Positions 36,244 to 43,769 of a DNA stretch of 59,990 nt are shown in pieces. Location: NCBI GenBank assembly GCA_016789705.1, contig JAEUQR010000100.1, positions 1 through 59,990 of the forward strand. The letters are read 5' to 3'. The notes beneath the pieces were generated by a model. That model was not told the DNA's origin and ran no database searches. It was given only the letters and a program-made list of their open reading frames with translations. A program made the translations under genes and the position numbers. Position 1 is the first letter of the stretch. Each line of letters begins with the position of its first letter. This DNA is from Acidobacteriota bacterium (GTDB taxonomy: Bacteria; Acidobacteriota; Vicinamibacteria; Vicinamibacterales; UBA2999).

Positions 36244-36786
36244 ATGCGCACGTTCACGCTGATCCTGCTGGCCGCGTTCTTCGTCGCCGCACCGCCCGCC
36301 GGCGCGCTCACGGTGCTGCCGGCCACCTTCGAAGAGCTGGTTCGCGAGTCGGTGGCCGTCGTGCACGGCCGCGTGCGCGAGGTCGAGGGCCGCTGGACGG
36401 CCGACCGCCGCACCATCGAATCGACCGTCACGCTCGATGTCTACGCCGCCTTCAAGGGCGCCGACACCAGCACGGCGACCTTCGTCGTGCCCGGCGGGGA
36501 GGCCGGCGGCCGAATCCTCGTGATGCCCGGCGCCCCGACGTTCCGCGTCGGCGACGAAGTGGTGGTCTTCCTGCGCGGCCGTGCGCCGGCGATGCCGCAG
36601 CCGGTCGGCTTGTCGCTCGGCGTCTACCGGGTGACGCATCCGCCGGCCGGGGCGGCGCAGGTGGTGCCGTCGCCCGTGCATGCGGCCGAGACGCCGACCC
36701 GCGTCGTGCGTGGCACGCCGGCCCGCCAGGTGCGGGCGCTGGCGGACTTCGGCGCCGCCGTGCGTGCGGTGGGAGCGGCGCGATGA
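36244..36786 (+). CDS. secreted protein of unknown function, matrixin-linked
   Basis: The 180-residue protein has a signal peptide (FTLILLAAFFVAAPPAGA, cleavage near residue 21) and a domain with ATFEELVRESVAVVHGRVREV, an 'STVTLDVYAAFKG' strand, TFVVPGGEAGGRILVMPGAP and FRVGDEVVVFLRG. I have seen this pattern in exported proteins of soil bacteria but know no function. It looks like a beta-rich domain without catalytic residues. The stop overlaps the matrixin start by 4 bases (ATGA), so a joint role is likely. Confidence 0.78.
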   Translation: MRTFTLILLAAFFVAAPPAGALTVLPATFEELVRESVAVVHGRVREVEGRWTADRRTIESTVTLDVYAAFKGADTSTATFVVPGGEAGGRILVMPGAPTFRVGDEVVVFLRGRAPAMPQPVGLSLGVYRVTHPPAGAAQVVPSPVHAAETPTRVVRGTPARQVRALADFGAAVRAVGAAR

Positions 36787-37775
36787 GTCGACGGGCCGCC
36801 TTCTGGGCCTGTCTCGTGCTCGTTGCGCTCGCGACGGCCCCCCTGCAGGCGTATCTCAAGTTCGGCATCGAGGTCGGCGGGCGCGCCGTCCCGGTGCGCT
36901 GGGCCGCCGGGCCCATCCGCTATTTCATCTTCGAGCGCGACTTCGACGGCGTGTCGGCTCAGGCGTTCAGTGATGCCATCGGCCGCGCCACCACGACCTG
37001 GAACGCCGTGCCCGGCCTGCCGGTGGCGTTCAGTGCGCAGGGGCTCACGCGCAGCCAGCCGCTCGAGGCCGACGGCCGTACCACGCTCGGCTTCCTCGAC
37101 CGGCCCGATCAGGAGCGCGTGCTCGGCGCCGCCACGTTCCTGCTGGATGCGACCACCGGCGCGCTCATCGAATCCGACATCTACTTCAACACCCGGTTTC
37201 ACTGGTCCACCGCCTCGGCGGGTGAACCCGGCGCCAACGACCTCGAGTCGGTCGCGCTCCACGAACTCGGCCACCTGCTGGGCCTCGGTCACTCGGCCCT
37301 CGGGGAGACGGAGGTCACGGCCAACGGCCGCCGCGTGCTGTCGACGGGCGCCATCATGTTCCCGATCGCATGGCCGAGCGGCGCGATTGCCGACCGGGTG
37401 CTGCAGCCGGACGACATCGCCGGCGTGCGCGACCTCTACGACGCGCTCCCGGCGGCGGAGTTCGGCAGCATCCAGGGCCGCGTCACGAAGGACGGGCGCG
37501 GCGTCTACGGCGCCCACATCGTGGCGTTCGGCCTCGAGTCGGGCGAGCTCATCGGCGGCTACACGCTCAACGCGAACGGCGACTTCGTCATCGCGGGCGT
37601 GCGCGAAGGGCCGCACATCCTGCGCGTCGAGCCGCTCGACGACGCCGACCTCGAGAGTTTCTTCGGCCCGGCGGGCGTTGACATCGCCTTCAGCGTGACC
37701 TACGGCCCGCGGCTCGCCGTGGTGCAGGCCGGCGGCGCCACGAGCCCGCTCGTCATCGAGGTGCGCCCGAAATGA
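36783..37775 (+). CDS. matrixin-type (M10) metalloprotease with C-terminal CarboxypepD_reg-like domain
   Basis: The 330-residue secreted protein has a signal peptide (about 1-23), then a metzincin catalytic domain with the zinc motif HELGHLLGLGH at residues 160-170 and a Met-turn in AIMFPI. From about residue 230 a carboxypeptidase-regulatory-like beta sandwich follows (GSIQGRVTKDGRGVYGAHIV, then GDFVIAGVREGPHILRVEPL). It should cleave extracellular or outer-membrane proteins. No pro-domain Cys switch is visible. It is coupled by ATGA overlaps to the genes before and after. Confidence 0.92.
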   Translation: MSRRAAFWACLVLVALATAPLQAYLKFGIEVGGRAVPVRWAAGPIRYFIFERDFDGVSAQAFSDAIGRATTTWNAVPGLPVAFSAQGLTRSQPLEADGRTTLGFLDRPDQERVLGAATFLLDATTGALIESDIYFNTRFHWSTASAGEPGANDLESVALHELGHLLGLGHSALGETEVTANGRRVLSTGAIMFPIAWPSGAIADRVLQPDDIAGVRDLYDALPAAEFGSIQGRVTKDGRGVYGAHIVAFGLESGELIGGYTLNANGDFVIAGVREGPHILRVEPLDDADLESFFGPAGVDIAFSVTYGPRLAVVQAGGATSPLVIEVRPK

Positions 37776-38464
37776 CGCGCCTCGGCCCCTGGGGGATCGC
37801 GCTCCTGGGCGCGTTGCTGCTGGCCGACACGGCGGTGGCACAGCCGGCGCTCTGGCGTCCATGGCATCCCGTCGTCAGCGTTGGTGGCGGCTGGACGGGC
37901 CAGGAAGCCCTCGGCACGGTGCGGGCCGAGACACGCGCCATCGGCCTCGGCACGCTGACACCGTCGGCATTTCCACTCTTCACGGCCGACTCGACCTTCG
38001 ATGCCGGGCCGCGCGCCGAACTGGGCGTGGCCGTGCCGGTGACACGCACGCTGCTCGTCGAGGTGCTCGGCACGATGACGCGCCCGACGCTGTCCACGGC
38101 GATCAGCCGCGATGCCGAAGGTGCGCCAGCCACGACGGTGAGCGAGACCGTCGACGACTACACCGTCGGGGCACGGCTGCTCTACGATGTGCCGCGGCTT
38201 TCGATCGGTGCCCGCGCACGGCCGTATGTGCTCGCCGGCGGCGCCTACCTGCGGCAGCTCCACGAGGACCAGGTGCTGGTCGAGACAGGGCAGGCGTGGA
38301 GTGCCGGCGCCGGACTGCGTGTGTGGATCGCGGGGGCGCGGCAGGGACGGTCGCTCGGTGTGACGACAGAGCTCGCGTGGCAGTGGCGCACCGGCGGCAT
38401 TGCCTTTACCGACGGCGCCCGCGGCGTGCCGTCGCTCTCGCTGCGGCTCTTCGCCGGGCTGTGA
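37772..38464 (+). CDS. exported beta-barrel-like protein, function unknown
   Basis: The 230-residue protein has a signal peptide (cleavage near VAQP, about residue 24) followed by alternating hydrophobic strands typical of small outer-membrane barrels: VSVGGGWTG, LGVAVPVTRTLLVEVLG, VGARLLYDV, YVLAGGAYLRQL, SAGAGLRVWIAG and the end LSLRLFAGL. I do not recognise a family. It starts inside the matrixin gene (ATGA), so both are made together. The ABC ATPase gene begins 4 bases after its stop. Confidence 0.78.
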   Translation: MTRLGPWGIALLGALLLADTAVAQPALWRPWHPVVSVGGGWTGQEALGTVRAETRAIGLGTLTPSAFPLFTADSTFDAGPRAELGVAVPVTRTLLVEVLGTMTRPTLSTAISRDAEGAPATTVSETVDDYTVGARLLYDVPRLSIGARARPYVLAGGAYLRQLHEDQVLVETGQAWSAGAGLRVWIAGARQGRSLGVTTELAWQWRTGGIAFTDGARGVPSLSLRLFAGL

Positions 38465-38468
38465 CGCC

Positions 38469-39215
38469 GTGAACGCCGCGATCCTGCGCGCGGTAGGGGT
38501 GTCCAAGCGCTACGGCGGTATCGTCGCGCTCGACGACGTGTCGCTCGAGCTCGCGGCAGGCGAGTGCGTGGCGCTCGTCGGCGAGAGCGGATCCGGCAAA
38601 AGCACGCTGCTGCGCGTGTTCAACGGCCTCACGCCGCTCGATGCCGGCGAGGCGTTCGTAGGCGGTCAGTCCATCACGGCTGCCGACCCCGTGCTGCTGC
38701 GCCGTGGCATCGGCTACGTGCCGCAGGACGGCGGACTCCTGCCGCACTGGACGGTGGCGGCCAACGCCGCCCTCGTGCCGCGCCTCACCGGCCGCGCCGA
38801 CGCCTCGACGCTCGCGTCGGCGGCGCTCGACCTCGTGGGCCTGCCCGTCTCGGACTTCGGGGCGCGCTGGCCGTCGCAGCTCTCGGGCGGACAGCGGCAG
38901 CGCGTGGCGTTCGCGCGCGCGATCGCGGCCGGCCCGCCCGTGCTGCTGCTCGACGAGCCGTTCGGCGCGCTCGACGCCATCACGCGCAGCGATCTGCAGG
39001 CGATGTTCCTGGCACTGCGTGGACGCACGCGGATGGCGGCGCTGCTCGTCACGCACGACCTCCACGAAGCGGCGCGACTGGCCGACCGGGTTGCCGTCAT
39101 CCGCGGCGGGCGGATCGAACAGACGAGCACACCGGACGTGCTGATGCGCGCACCCGCCACGCCGTATGTCGCCGACCTGCTGGAACGCGCCCGGCTCACC
39201 GAGGCGAGGGCATGA
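38469..39215 (+). CDS. osmoprotectant/glycine-betaine-type ABC transporter ATPase
   Basis: The 248-residue ATPase has Walker A GESGSGKST (38-46), Q-loop YVPQDGGLLPHWTV, signature LSGGQRQRV (138-146), Walker B LLLDEP (159-164) and switch His in VTHDLHEA. The C-terminus is short and lacks the CBS domains of ProV/OpuCA. The neighbouring fusion gene identifies it as a quaternary-amine uptake system. GTG 38469 is chosen as the first start after the previous stop. Its end overlaps the transporter gene by 4 bases (ATGA). Confidence 0.9.
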   Translation: MNAAILRAVGVSKRYGGIVALDDVSLELAAGECVALVGESGSGKSTLLRVFNGLTPLDAGEAFVGGQSITAADPVLLRRGIGYVPQDGGLLPHWTVAANAALVPRLTGRADASTLASAALDLVGLPVSDFGARWPSQLSGGQRQRVAFARAIAAGPPVLLLDEPFGALDAITRSDLQAMFLALRGRTRMAALLVTHDLHEAARLADRVAVIRGGRIEQTSTPDVLMRAPATPYVADLLERARLTEARA

Positions 39216-40807
39216 GCGTCCGGGGCCGTCATCTCGCCGCGCTGCTCGTGCTCGGACTCGCGTCTATGCTGGCGGCCGGCGGGGCCGTGGCGCAGCAGGC
39301 GGCGGCGCGGCCCGTCGTCGTCGGCTCGAAGCCCTTCGGCGAGTCGTATCTGCTGGCCGAACTCTTCGCGCAGATCCTCGAAGCACGGGGGATGGCCGTG
39401 ACGCGCCGCTTCGGCCTGGGCGGCACCGAGATCGCCTTTCCGGCGCTGCGGCAGGGCGCCATCGACGTGTTCCCCGAGTACACGGGGTCGGGCCTGCTCG
39501 TCATTCTCAAGGCGCCGATGGCCACCGACCCGGCGGCCGTCTTCGACACCGTGTCGCGGGAGTTCGCCGCACGCTACGACGTGCGCTGGCTGGCGCCGCT
39601 CGGGTTCGAGAACACCTACGCGATGTCGGTGCGGACCGAGATGGCGACGCGCCTTGGCCTGCGCACGCTGAGCGATGCTGCACGCGTGAGCGGACGACTC
39701 CGCGCTGGCTTCACCGCGGATTTCATCGGCCTGCCGGATGGGCTGCCGGCGTTGCGGGCCACCTACGGCCTCGCGCCGGTCGTGGTCAACGCTCTCGCGC
39801 CGGCGCTCAAGTACCAGGCGCTCGTGGCCGGCGATGTCGACATCATCGACGCGTACTCGACCGACGGCCTGCTCGATCGGTACCCGCTCACCGTGCTCGC
39901 CGACGACAAGCGGGTGTTCCCGCCCTACGACGCCGCGGCCCTCGTGCGCGGGGCGCTCGCCCGCGAGCAGCCCGCCGCGGTCGCCGCGCTCGGCGAGCTG
40001 AGCGGCCGGATCGACGTGGCGCGCATGCGGCGGCTCAACGCGCGGGTCGAGGTGGAAGGCCAGTCGGTGGCGGCGGTGGCGCGTGCGGCACTCGTGGACC
40101 TCGGCCTCGCGGCATCCGCCGCGAATGGCACCACGACGGCGGTGGCGTCGGCCATGGAGAAGAGAGCGGGTGACGAGTCGTTCGCGCGCTACCTCTGGGT
40201 GCGCCGGCAGGCGATCGCGGCCATGAGCGCGCGCCATCTCGCTCTCGCCGGCGTCGCGCTTGCCGCCGCGATCGTCGTCGGCCTGGGCGTCGGCCTCGCG
40301 CTGGCGCGCCGGCCGGGTGCGGAGGGGGCGACGCGCGCCTTCGGGCTGCTGCAGACCATCCCCGGCATCGCGCTCCTGGCCTTCTTGCTGCCGGTGCTCG
40401 GTATCGGCGCCGTGCCGGCGATGGTGGCGCTCTTCCTCTACGCGCTCTATCCCATCGTGCGCGGCACGGTGACCGGCGTCGGCCAGGCCGACCGGAGCGC
40501 CGTCGAGGCCGCCGTGGCGCTTGGCATGACGCCGCGTCAGGTGCTGCTGTGGGTGCAGGTGCCGCTGGCGGTGCCGGTCATCATGGCCGGCGCGCGCACG
40601 GCGGCCGTGACCAGCGTGGGCACGGCCACGCTCGCCGCGTTCGTCGGCGGCGGGGGACTGGGCGATCCGATCGTGGCCGGGCTCGCCCTGGCCGACACGC
40701 GCATGATCCTGTCGGGAGCGGTGCCGGCGGCGGTGCTTGCCGTCGTGGTGGACGTCGTGCTGGCGCGGGCGGAGCGCTGGCTCACGCCGCGCGGCCTCGT
40801 GAGGTAG
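39212..40807 (+). CDS. fused substrate-binding protein and permease of an osmoprotectant ABC transporter
   Basis: The 531-residue protein has a signal peptide (about 1-29). An OpuBC/ProX-like binding domain follows (VVVGSKPFGESYLLAELFAQ; GGTEIAFPALRQGAIDVFPEYTG; DIIDAYSTDGLL), then five or so transmembrane helices from about residue 345 with the permease EAA loop (VEAAVALGMTPRQVLLWVQV). Known ProWX/OpuABC-type fusions usually place the permease first; here the binding domain is N-terminal. With the ATPase upstream it forms a two-gene importer for betaine- or choline-like compounds. Aromatic-cage residues cannot be assigned by eye. Confidence 0.9.
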   Translation: MSVRGRHLAALLVLGLASMLAAGGAVAQQAAARPVVVGSKPFGESYLLAELFAQILEARGMAVTRRFGLGGTEIAFPALRQGAIDVFPEYTGSGLLVILKAPMATDPAAVFDTVSREFAARYDVRWLAPLGFENTYAMSVRTEMATRLGLRTLSDAARVSGRLRAGFTADFIGLPDGLPALRATYGLAPVVVNALAPALKYQALVAGDVDIIDAYSTDGLLDRYPLTVLADDKRVFPPYDAAALVRGALAREQPAAVAALGELSGRIDVARMRRLNARVEVEGQSVAAVARAALVDLGLAASAANGTTTAVASAMEKRAGDESFARYLWVRRQAIAAMSARHLALAGVALAAAIVVGLGVGLALARRPGAEGATRAFGLLQTIPGIALLAFLLPVLGIGAVPAMVALFLYALYPIVRGTVTGVGQADRSAVEAAVALGMTPRQVLLWVQVPLAVPVIMAGARTAAVTSVGTATLAAFVGGGGLGDPIVAGLALADTRMILSGAVPAAVLAVVVDVVLARAERWLTPRGLVR

Positions 40808-40841
40808 GATGCAGCGCCGCATGACGGCGGGGAGACGACAG

Positions 40842-42344
40842 ATGCGAGGAACGGCGACCACACTTGGCGTGCTGGTGATGCTCGGCGCGGCGGCCGGCCC
40901 GGTGATGGCGCAGCCGCCCGGCGTGGCGGCGTGGACGGCGTCGCACGAGAAGGCGATCGTCGACGAACTGCGCGGCCTCGTGTCGCTGCCGAACGTCGCC
41001 GGCAACGACGCCGACATGCGGAAGAACGCCGATCGCCTGCAGGCGCTCTTCACGGCGCGCAAGTTCAAGGTCGAGACCGTAGGCGGGCCCGGGTCGCCGG
41101 TGGTCTTCGCGAGCCTCGACGCGCCGAATGCGGCCGGCACGCTCACGTTCTACATCCACTACGACGGCCAGCCGGTGGACGCGAGGGAATGGACGCGGTG
41201 CCAGCCCTTCACGCCGTGCCTGTGGAGCGCGAGCGGACCGGTGCCCGACGACCCGGCGCGCACGACGTTCGATCCCGAGTGGCGCCTGTACGGACGCTCG
41301 ACCTCCGACGACAAGGGGCCGATCGTGGCATTCCTGAACGCGGTGGACGCTCTCCGCGCGACCGGCAGCGGCCCCACCTGGAACCTGCGCGTGGTGCTCG
41401 ACGGCGAAGAGGAGGCCGGCTCCGCCAACTTCCGCCGGTTCGCCGCGGCGCGGCCCGGCGCGCTCAAGACGGACCTCGCGGTGACGCTCGATGGCCCGCG
41501 GCACCCGAGCGGCCGGCCGACGGTGTACTTCGGCGTGCGCGGCGGCGCCGGCGTGACCATCACCGTGTACGGCGCGAAGGGGGACCTGCATTCCGGCAAC
41601 TACGGCAACTGGGCGCCCGACCCGTCGATGCGGCTGGCGAAGCTTCTCGCGACGATGAAGGACGACACCGGCCGCGTGCTCATCAAGGACTTCTACCGCG
41701 ACGTCCGTCCCCTCACACCCACGGAACGTACGGCCCTCGCGAGTGCGCCCGAGGTCGAGTCGCTGCTCGCGCGCGAATTCGCCGTGGCCACGCCGGAACG
41801 CCCCGACGAGCGGCTCGAGGTGAAGCTCAATCAGCCGACGCTGAGCGTGCTCGAGATGTCGACGAGCGGGATTCCCGGGCGCTCCGCGATTCCGGGCTCG
41901 GCGACGGCCCGGATCGAAGTGCGCATGGTGAAAGATCTCGTGCCAGAGACGCAGAACGCGCTCATCACCGAACACGTGAAGGCACAGGGCTATTTCGTGG
42001 TCAGCGGACGCGAACCGACCGACGAGGAGCGCCGCGTGCACCGCCTCATCGCGCGTGTCGATCCCAGGCGCGGCTCGCCGGCCTCGCGCGTGTCGATGGA
42101 CGACCCGGAGGCGCAGGCCGTGGTGAAGGCGCTGACGATGCGGGGCGTGCCGCCGGTGCAGCTGCCGACGCTCGGAGGCAGCATGCCGTTCGGCACCTTC
42201 AGCGACGAGTACGCGATGCCCACCGTGGGCGTCTCGATCGTCAACTACGACAACAACCAGCACGGTCCCGACGAGAACCTGCGCCTGCGCAATCTGTGGG
42301 AAGGGATCGAGATGCTGGCGGCGCTGATGACGCTGCCGAAGTAG
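40842..42344 (+). CDS. M20-family metallopeptidase, exported
   Basis: The 500-residue protein has a signal peptide (RGTATTLGVLVMLGAAAG, cleavage near VMAQ) and the M20 dinuclear zinc motifs: YIHYDGQPVD, YGRSTSDDKGPIVAF, LDGEEEAGSANFRR and a late THVF-equivalent region around GTFSDEYAMPTVG. The lid domain spans about 205-350. It resembles dipeptidases that trim peptides. ATG 40842 is preferred because GGGGAGA lies 7 bases upstream and the signal peptide starts there; ATG 40821 lies 10 bases after a TAGGAT hexamer (40805-40810) and is the alternative. Confidence 0.9.
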   Translation: MRGTATTLGVLVMLGAAAGPVMAQPPGVAAWTASHEKAIVDELRGLVSLPNVAGNDADMRKNADRLQALFTARKFKVETVGGPGSPVVFASLDAPNAAGTLTFYIHYDGQPVDAREWTRCQPFTPCLWSASGPVPDDPARTTFDPEWRLYGRSTSDDKGPIVAFLNAVDALRATGSGPTWNLRVVLDGEEEAGSANFRRFAAARPGALKTDLAVTLDGPRHPSGRPTVYFGVRGGAGVTITVYGAKGDLHSGNYGNWAPDPSMRLAKLLATMKDDTGRVLIKDFYRDVRPLTPTERTALASAPEVESLLAREFAVATPERPDERLEVKLNQPTLSVLEMSTSGIPGRSAIPGSATARIEVRMVKDLVPETQNALITEHVKAQGYFVVSGREPTDEERRVHRLIARVDPRRGSPASRVSMDDPEAQAVVKALTMRGVPPVQLPTLGGSMPFGTFSDEYAMPTVGVSIVNYDNNQHGPDENLRLRNLWEGIEMLAALMTLPK

Positions 42345-42362
42345 CCGCGTCGGGCTACTTCG
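42337..42362. terminator. bidirectional hairpin holding both stop codons
   Basis: CGAAGTAGCC (42337-42346) and GGCTACTTCG (42353-42362) form a perfect 10-bp stem with a GCGTCG loop. The left arm contains the TAG of the M20 gene and the right arm, on the other strand, the TAG of crtZ. No T tract follows on either side. Confidence 0.55.
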
Positions 42363-42798
42363 TAAGGTCCTTCGGCGCCCAGAGGAAGCCGAACGACTGC
42401 GCGCCCTCTTTACCGTGCGTCTTGTGGTGGACGAGGTGCGCCATGATGATGCGCCGCAGATACGCCCACTGCGGCACGTTGCGGATGCGCACGCGGCGGT
42501 GCACCACGATGTCGTGGAAGATGACGTAGATGGCGCCGTAGGCCGTCATGCCGAGACCCACCGGCAGCATCCACGTGCCGCCGCCGTCCACGCCGGCCTT
42601 GATGAGCAGGATCGACGGCACGGCGAACAGGATGCCGAAGACGTCGTTCCACTCCCAGCCGCCTTCGTGGGGCACGTGGTGCGACTCGTGCAGGAACCAG
42701 AGCGGTCCATGCATGAGGAAGCGATGTGTGAGATAGGCCACGCCCTCCATCGCCACGAGGGCGAGCAGGAACCACGCCGCGAACATCCACCACGTCAT
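42355..42798 (-). CDS. crtZ: beta-carotene hydroxylase CrtZ-type
   Basis: The 147-residue membrane protein is of the fatty-acid hydroxylase superfamily. Its His clusters lie at residues 25 and 30 (HRFLMH), 37, 40 and 41 (HESHH), 95 and 100 (HDIVVH), and 121, 124 and 125 (HLVHH), the di-iron pattern of CrtZ. It should hydroxylate beta-carotene to zeaxanthin via cryptoxanthin. ATG 42798 lies 7 bases after a TAGGGT hexamer; a GTG two codons upstream is possible. It is the last gene of the crtY-I-B-Z series, with 5 bases between it and crtB. Confidence 0.92.
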   Translation of the reverse strand: MTWWMFAAWFLLALVAMEGVAYLTHRFLMHGPLWFLHESHHVPHEGGWEWNDVFGILFAVPSILLIKAGVDGGGTWMLPVGLGMTAYGAIYVIFHDIVVHRRVRIRNVPQWAYLRRIIMAHLVHHKTHGKEGAQSFGFLWAPKDLTK

Positions 42799-42803
42799 CA
42801 CGT

Positions 42804-43769
42804 TCACCCTACCATGCCGATCGTGGACGGCGTGAAGAGGCCGGTCCGCGGCGGCGCCGTCCGGTCGCCGAGGGTCTTCATCCACGCGGTGGCGATTCCG
42901 GCCTGCCCGAGCCGCGCGAGTTTCTGTGCCGTGCCGACCGTGGTGCGCGAGGTCCACGCCTCGGCGCCGCGGCAAGCCACCGCGCGGCCGATATCACGAT
43001 AGACGAGCCGCGCCGTGGCCACCGCCCACGCGGATCGGCCGGGCAGGTGCGCCACGCCGTGCCAGGCCGAGTCGTAGTAGCGCTCGGCGTCGGTCAGGAG
43101 TCGCGCCACGACCGGCGCCACTGCCGCGGCGCTCGCCGGGTCGAGCGGCGTACCGCCCGTGAGAGTCACACCCGCCTCGCGCAGCCAGCGGGCCGGCAGA
43201 TAGAGACGGCCGGCGGCCAGATCGTCGCCGACGTCGCGGGCGATGTTGCTCAACTGGAAGGCGAGACCCAGATCGGACGCGCGACAAAGCACCGCACGAT
43301 CGCGCACGCCCATCACCCACGCCATCATCAGGCCGACGACACCGGCGACGTGATACGCGTAGTCGAGCGTGTCGTCGAGGGTCTCGTAGCGGCGGCCATC
43401 CGTGTCCATCGCGAAGCCGGCGAGGTGATCGTCGGCGAAGACCCGCGGCAGGGCGGTGGCGGCGACCACGCGGCCGAGCGCCGCAAACGGCCCACGGTCG
43501 CCGGCCGTGCCGTCGAAGGCCGAGGCCGTGCCGGCGCGCAACGAGGCCATGCGCGCGTCGAGGTCCGTGAGCGCGGTGCGGCCGTGGCCGAGCACCTGGC
43601 CGTCCACGACGTCGTCGCAGTGGCGGCACCAGGTGTAGAGATCCCATACGAGGTCGCGCGTCGCCGGATCGAAGAGGCGCGCGGCGAGCGCGAAGCTCTT
43701 CGATCCCGAGCGGATGGCGGCGTCCTTCGCGTCGGCGCCTTCGGGCGGCGTGTCAGGCGCGCCGTCCAC
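42804..43769 (-). CDS. crtB: phytoene synthase
   Basis: The 321-residue trans-isoprenyl synthase has the first Asp motif CRHCDDVVDG (Asp52, Asp53, Asp56), the flap AYHVAGVVGLMMAWVMG and the second Asp motif LSNIARDVGDDLAAGRLYLP. These define squalene/phytoene synthases; the crt context makes phytoene from two GGPP the reaction. The GTG at 43769 lies 17 bases inside crtI, implying coupling. The C-terminal part carries crtZ promoter sequence. Length is typical. Confidence 0.94.
   Translation of the reverse strand: MDGAPDTPPEGADAKDAAIRSGSKSFALAARLFDPATRDLVWDLYTWCRHCDDVVDGQVLGHGRTALTDLDARMASLRAGTASAFDGTAGDRGPFAALGRVVAATALPRVFADDHLAGFAMDTDGRRYETLDDTLDYAYHVAGVVGLMMAWVMGVRDRAVLCRASDLGLAFQLSNIARDVGDDLAAGRLYLPARWLREAGVTLTGGTPLDPASAAAVAPVVARLLTDAERYYDSAWHGVAHLPGRSAWAVATARLVYRDIGRAVACRGAEAWTSRTTVGTAQKLARLGQAGIATAWMKTLGDRTAPPRTGLFTPSTIGMVG
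42806..42811 (-). promoter_or_regulatory. -10-like TAGGGT in front of crtZ
   Basis: Read leftward, TAGGGT ends 7 bases before the crtZ ATG and overlaps the end of crtB. It may give crtZ a separate leaderless transcript inside the crt operon. Confidence 0.4.
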
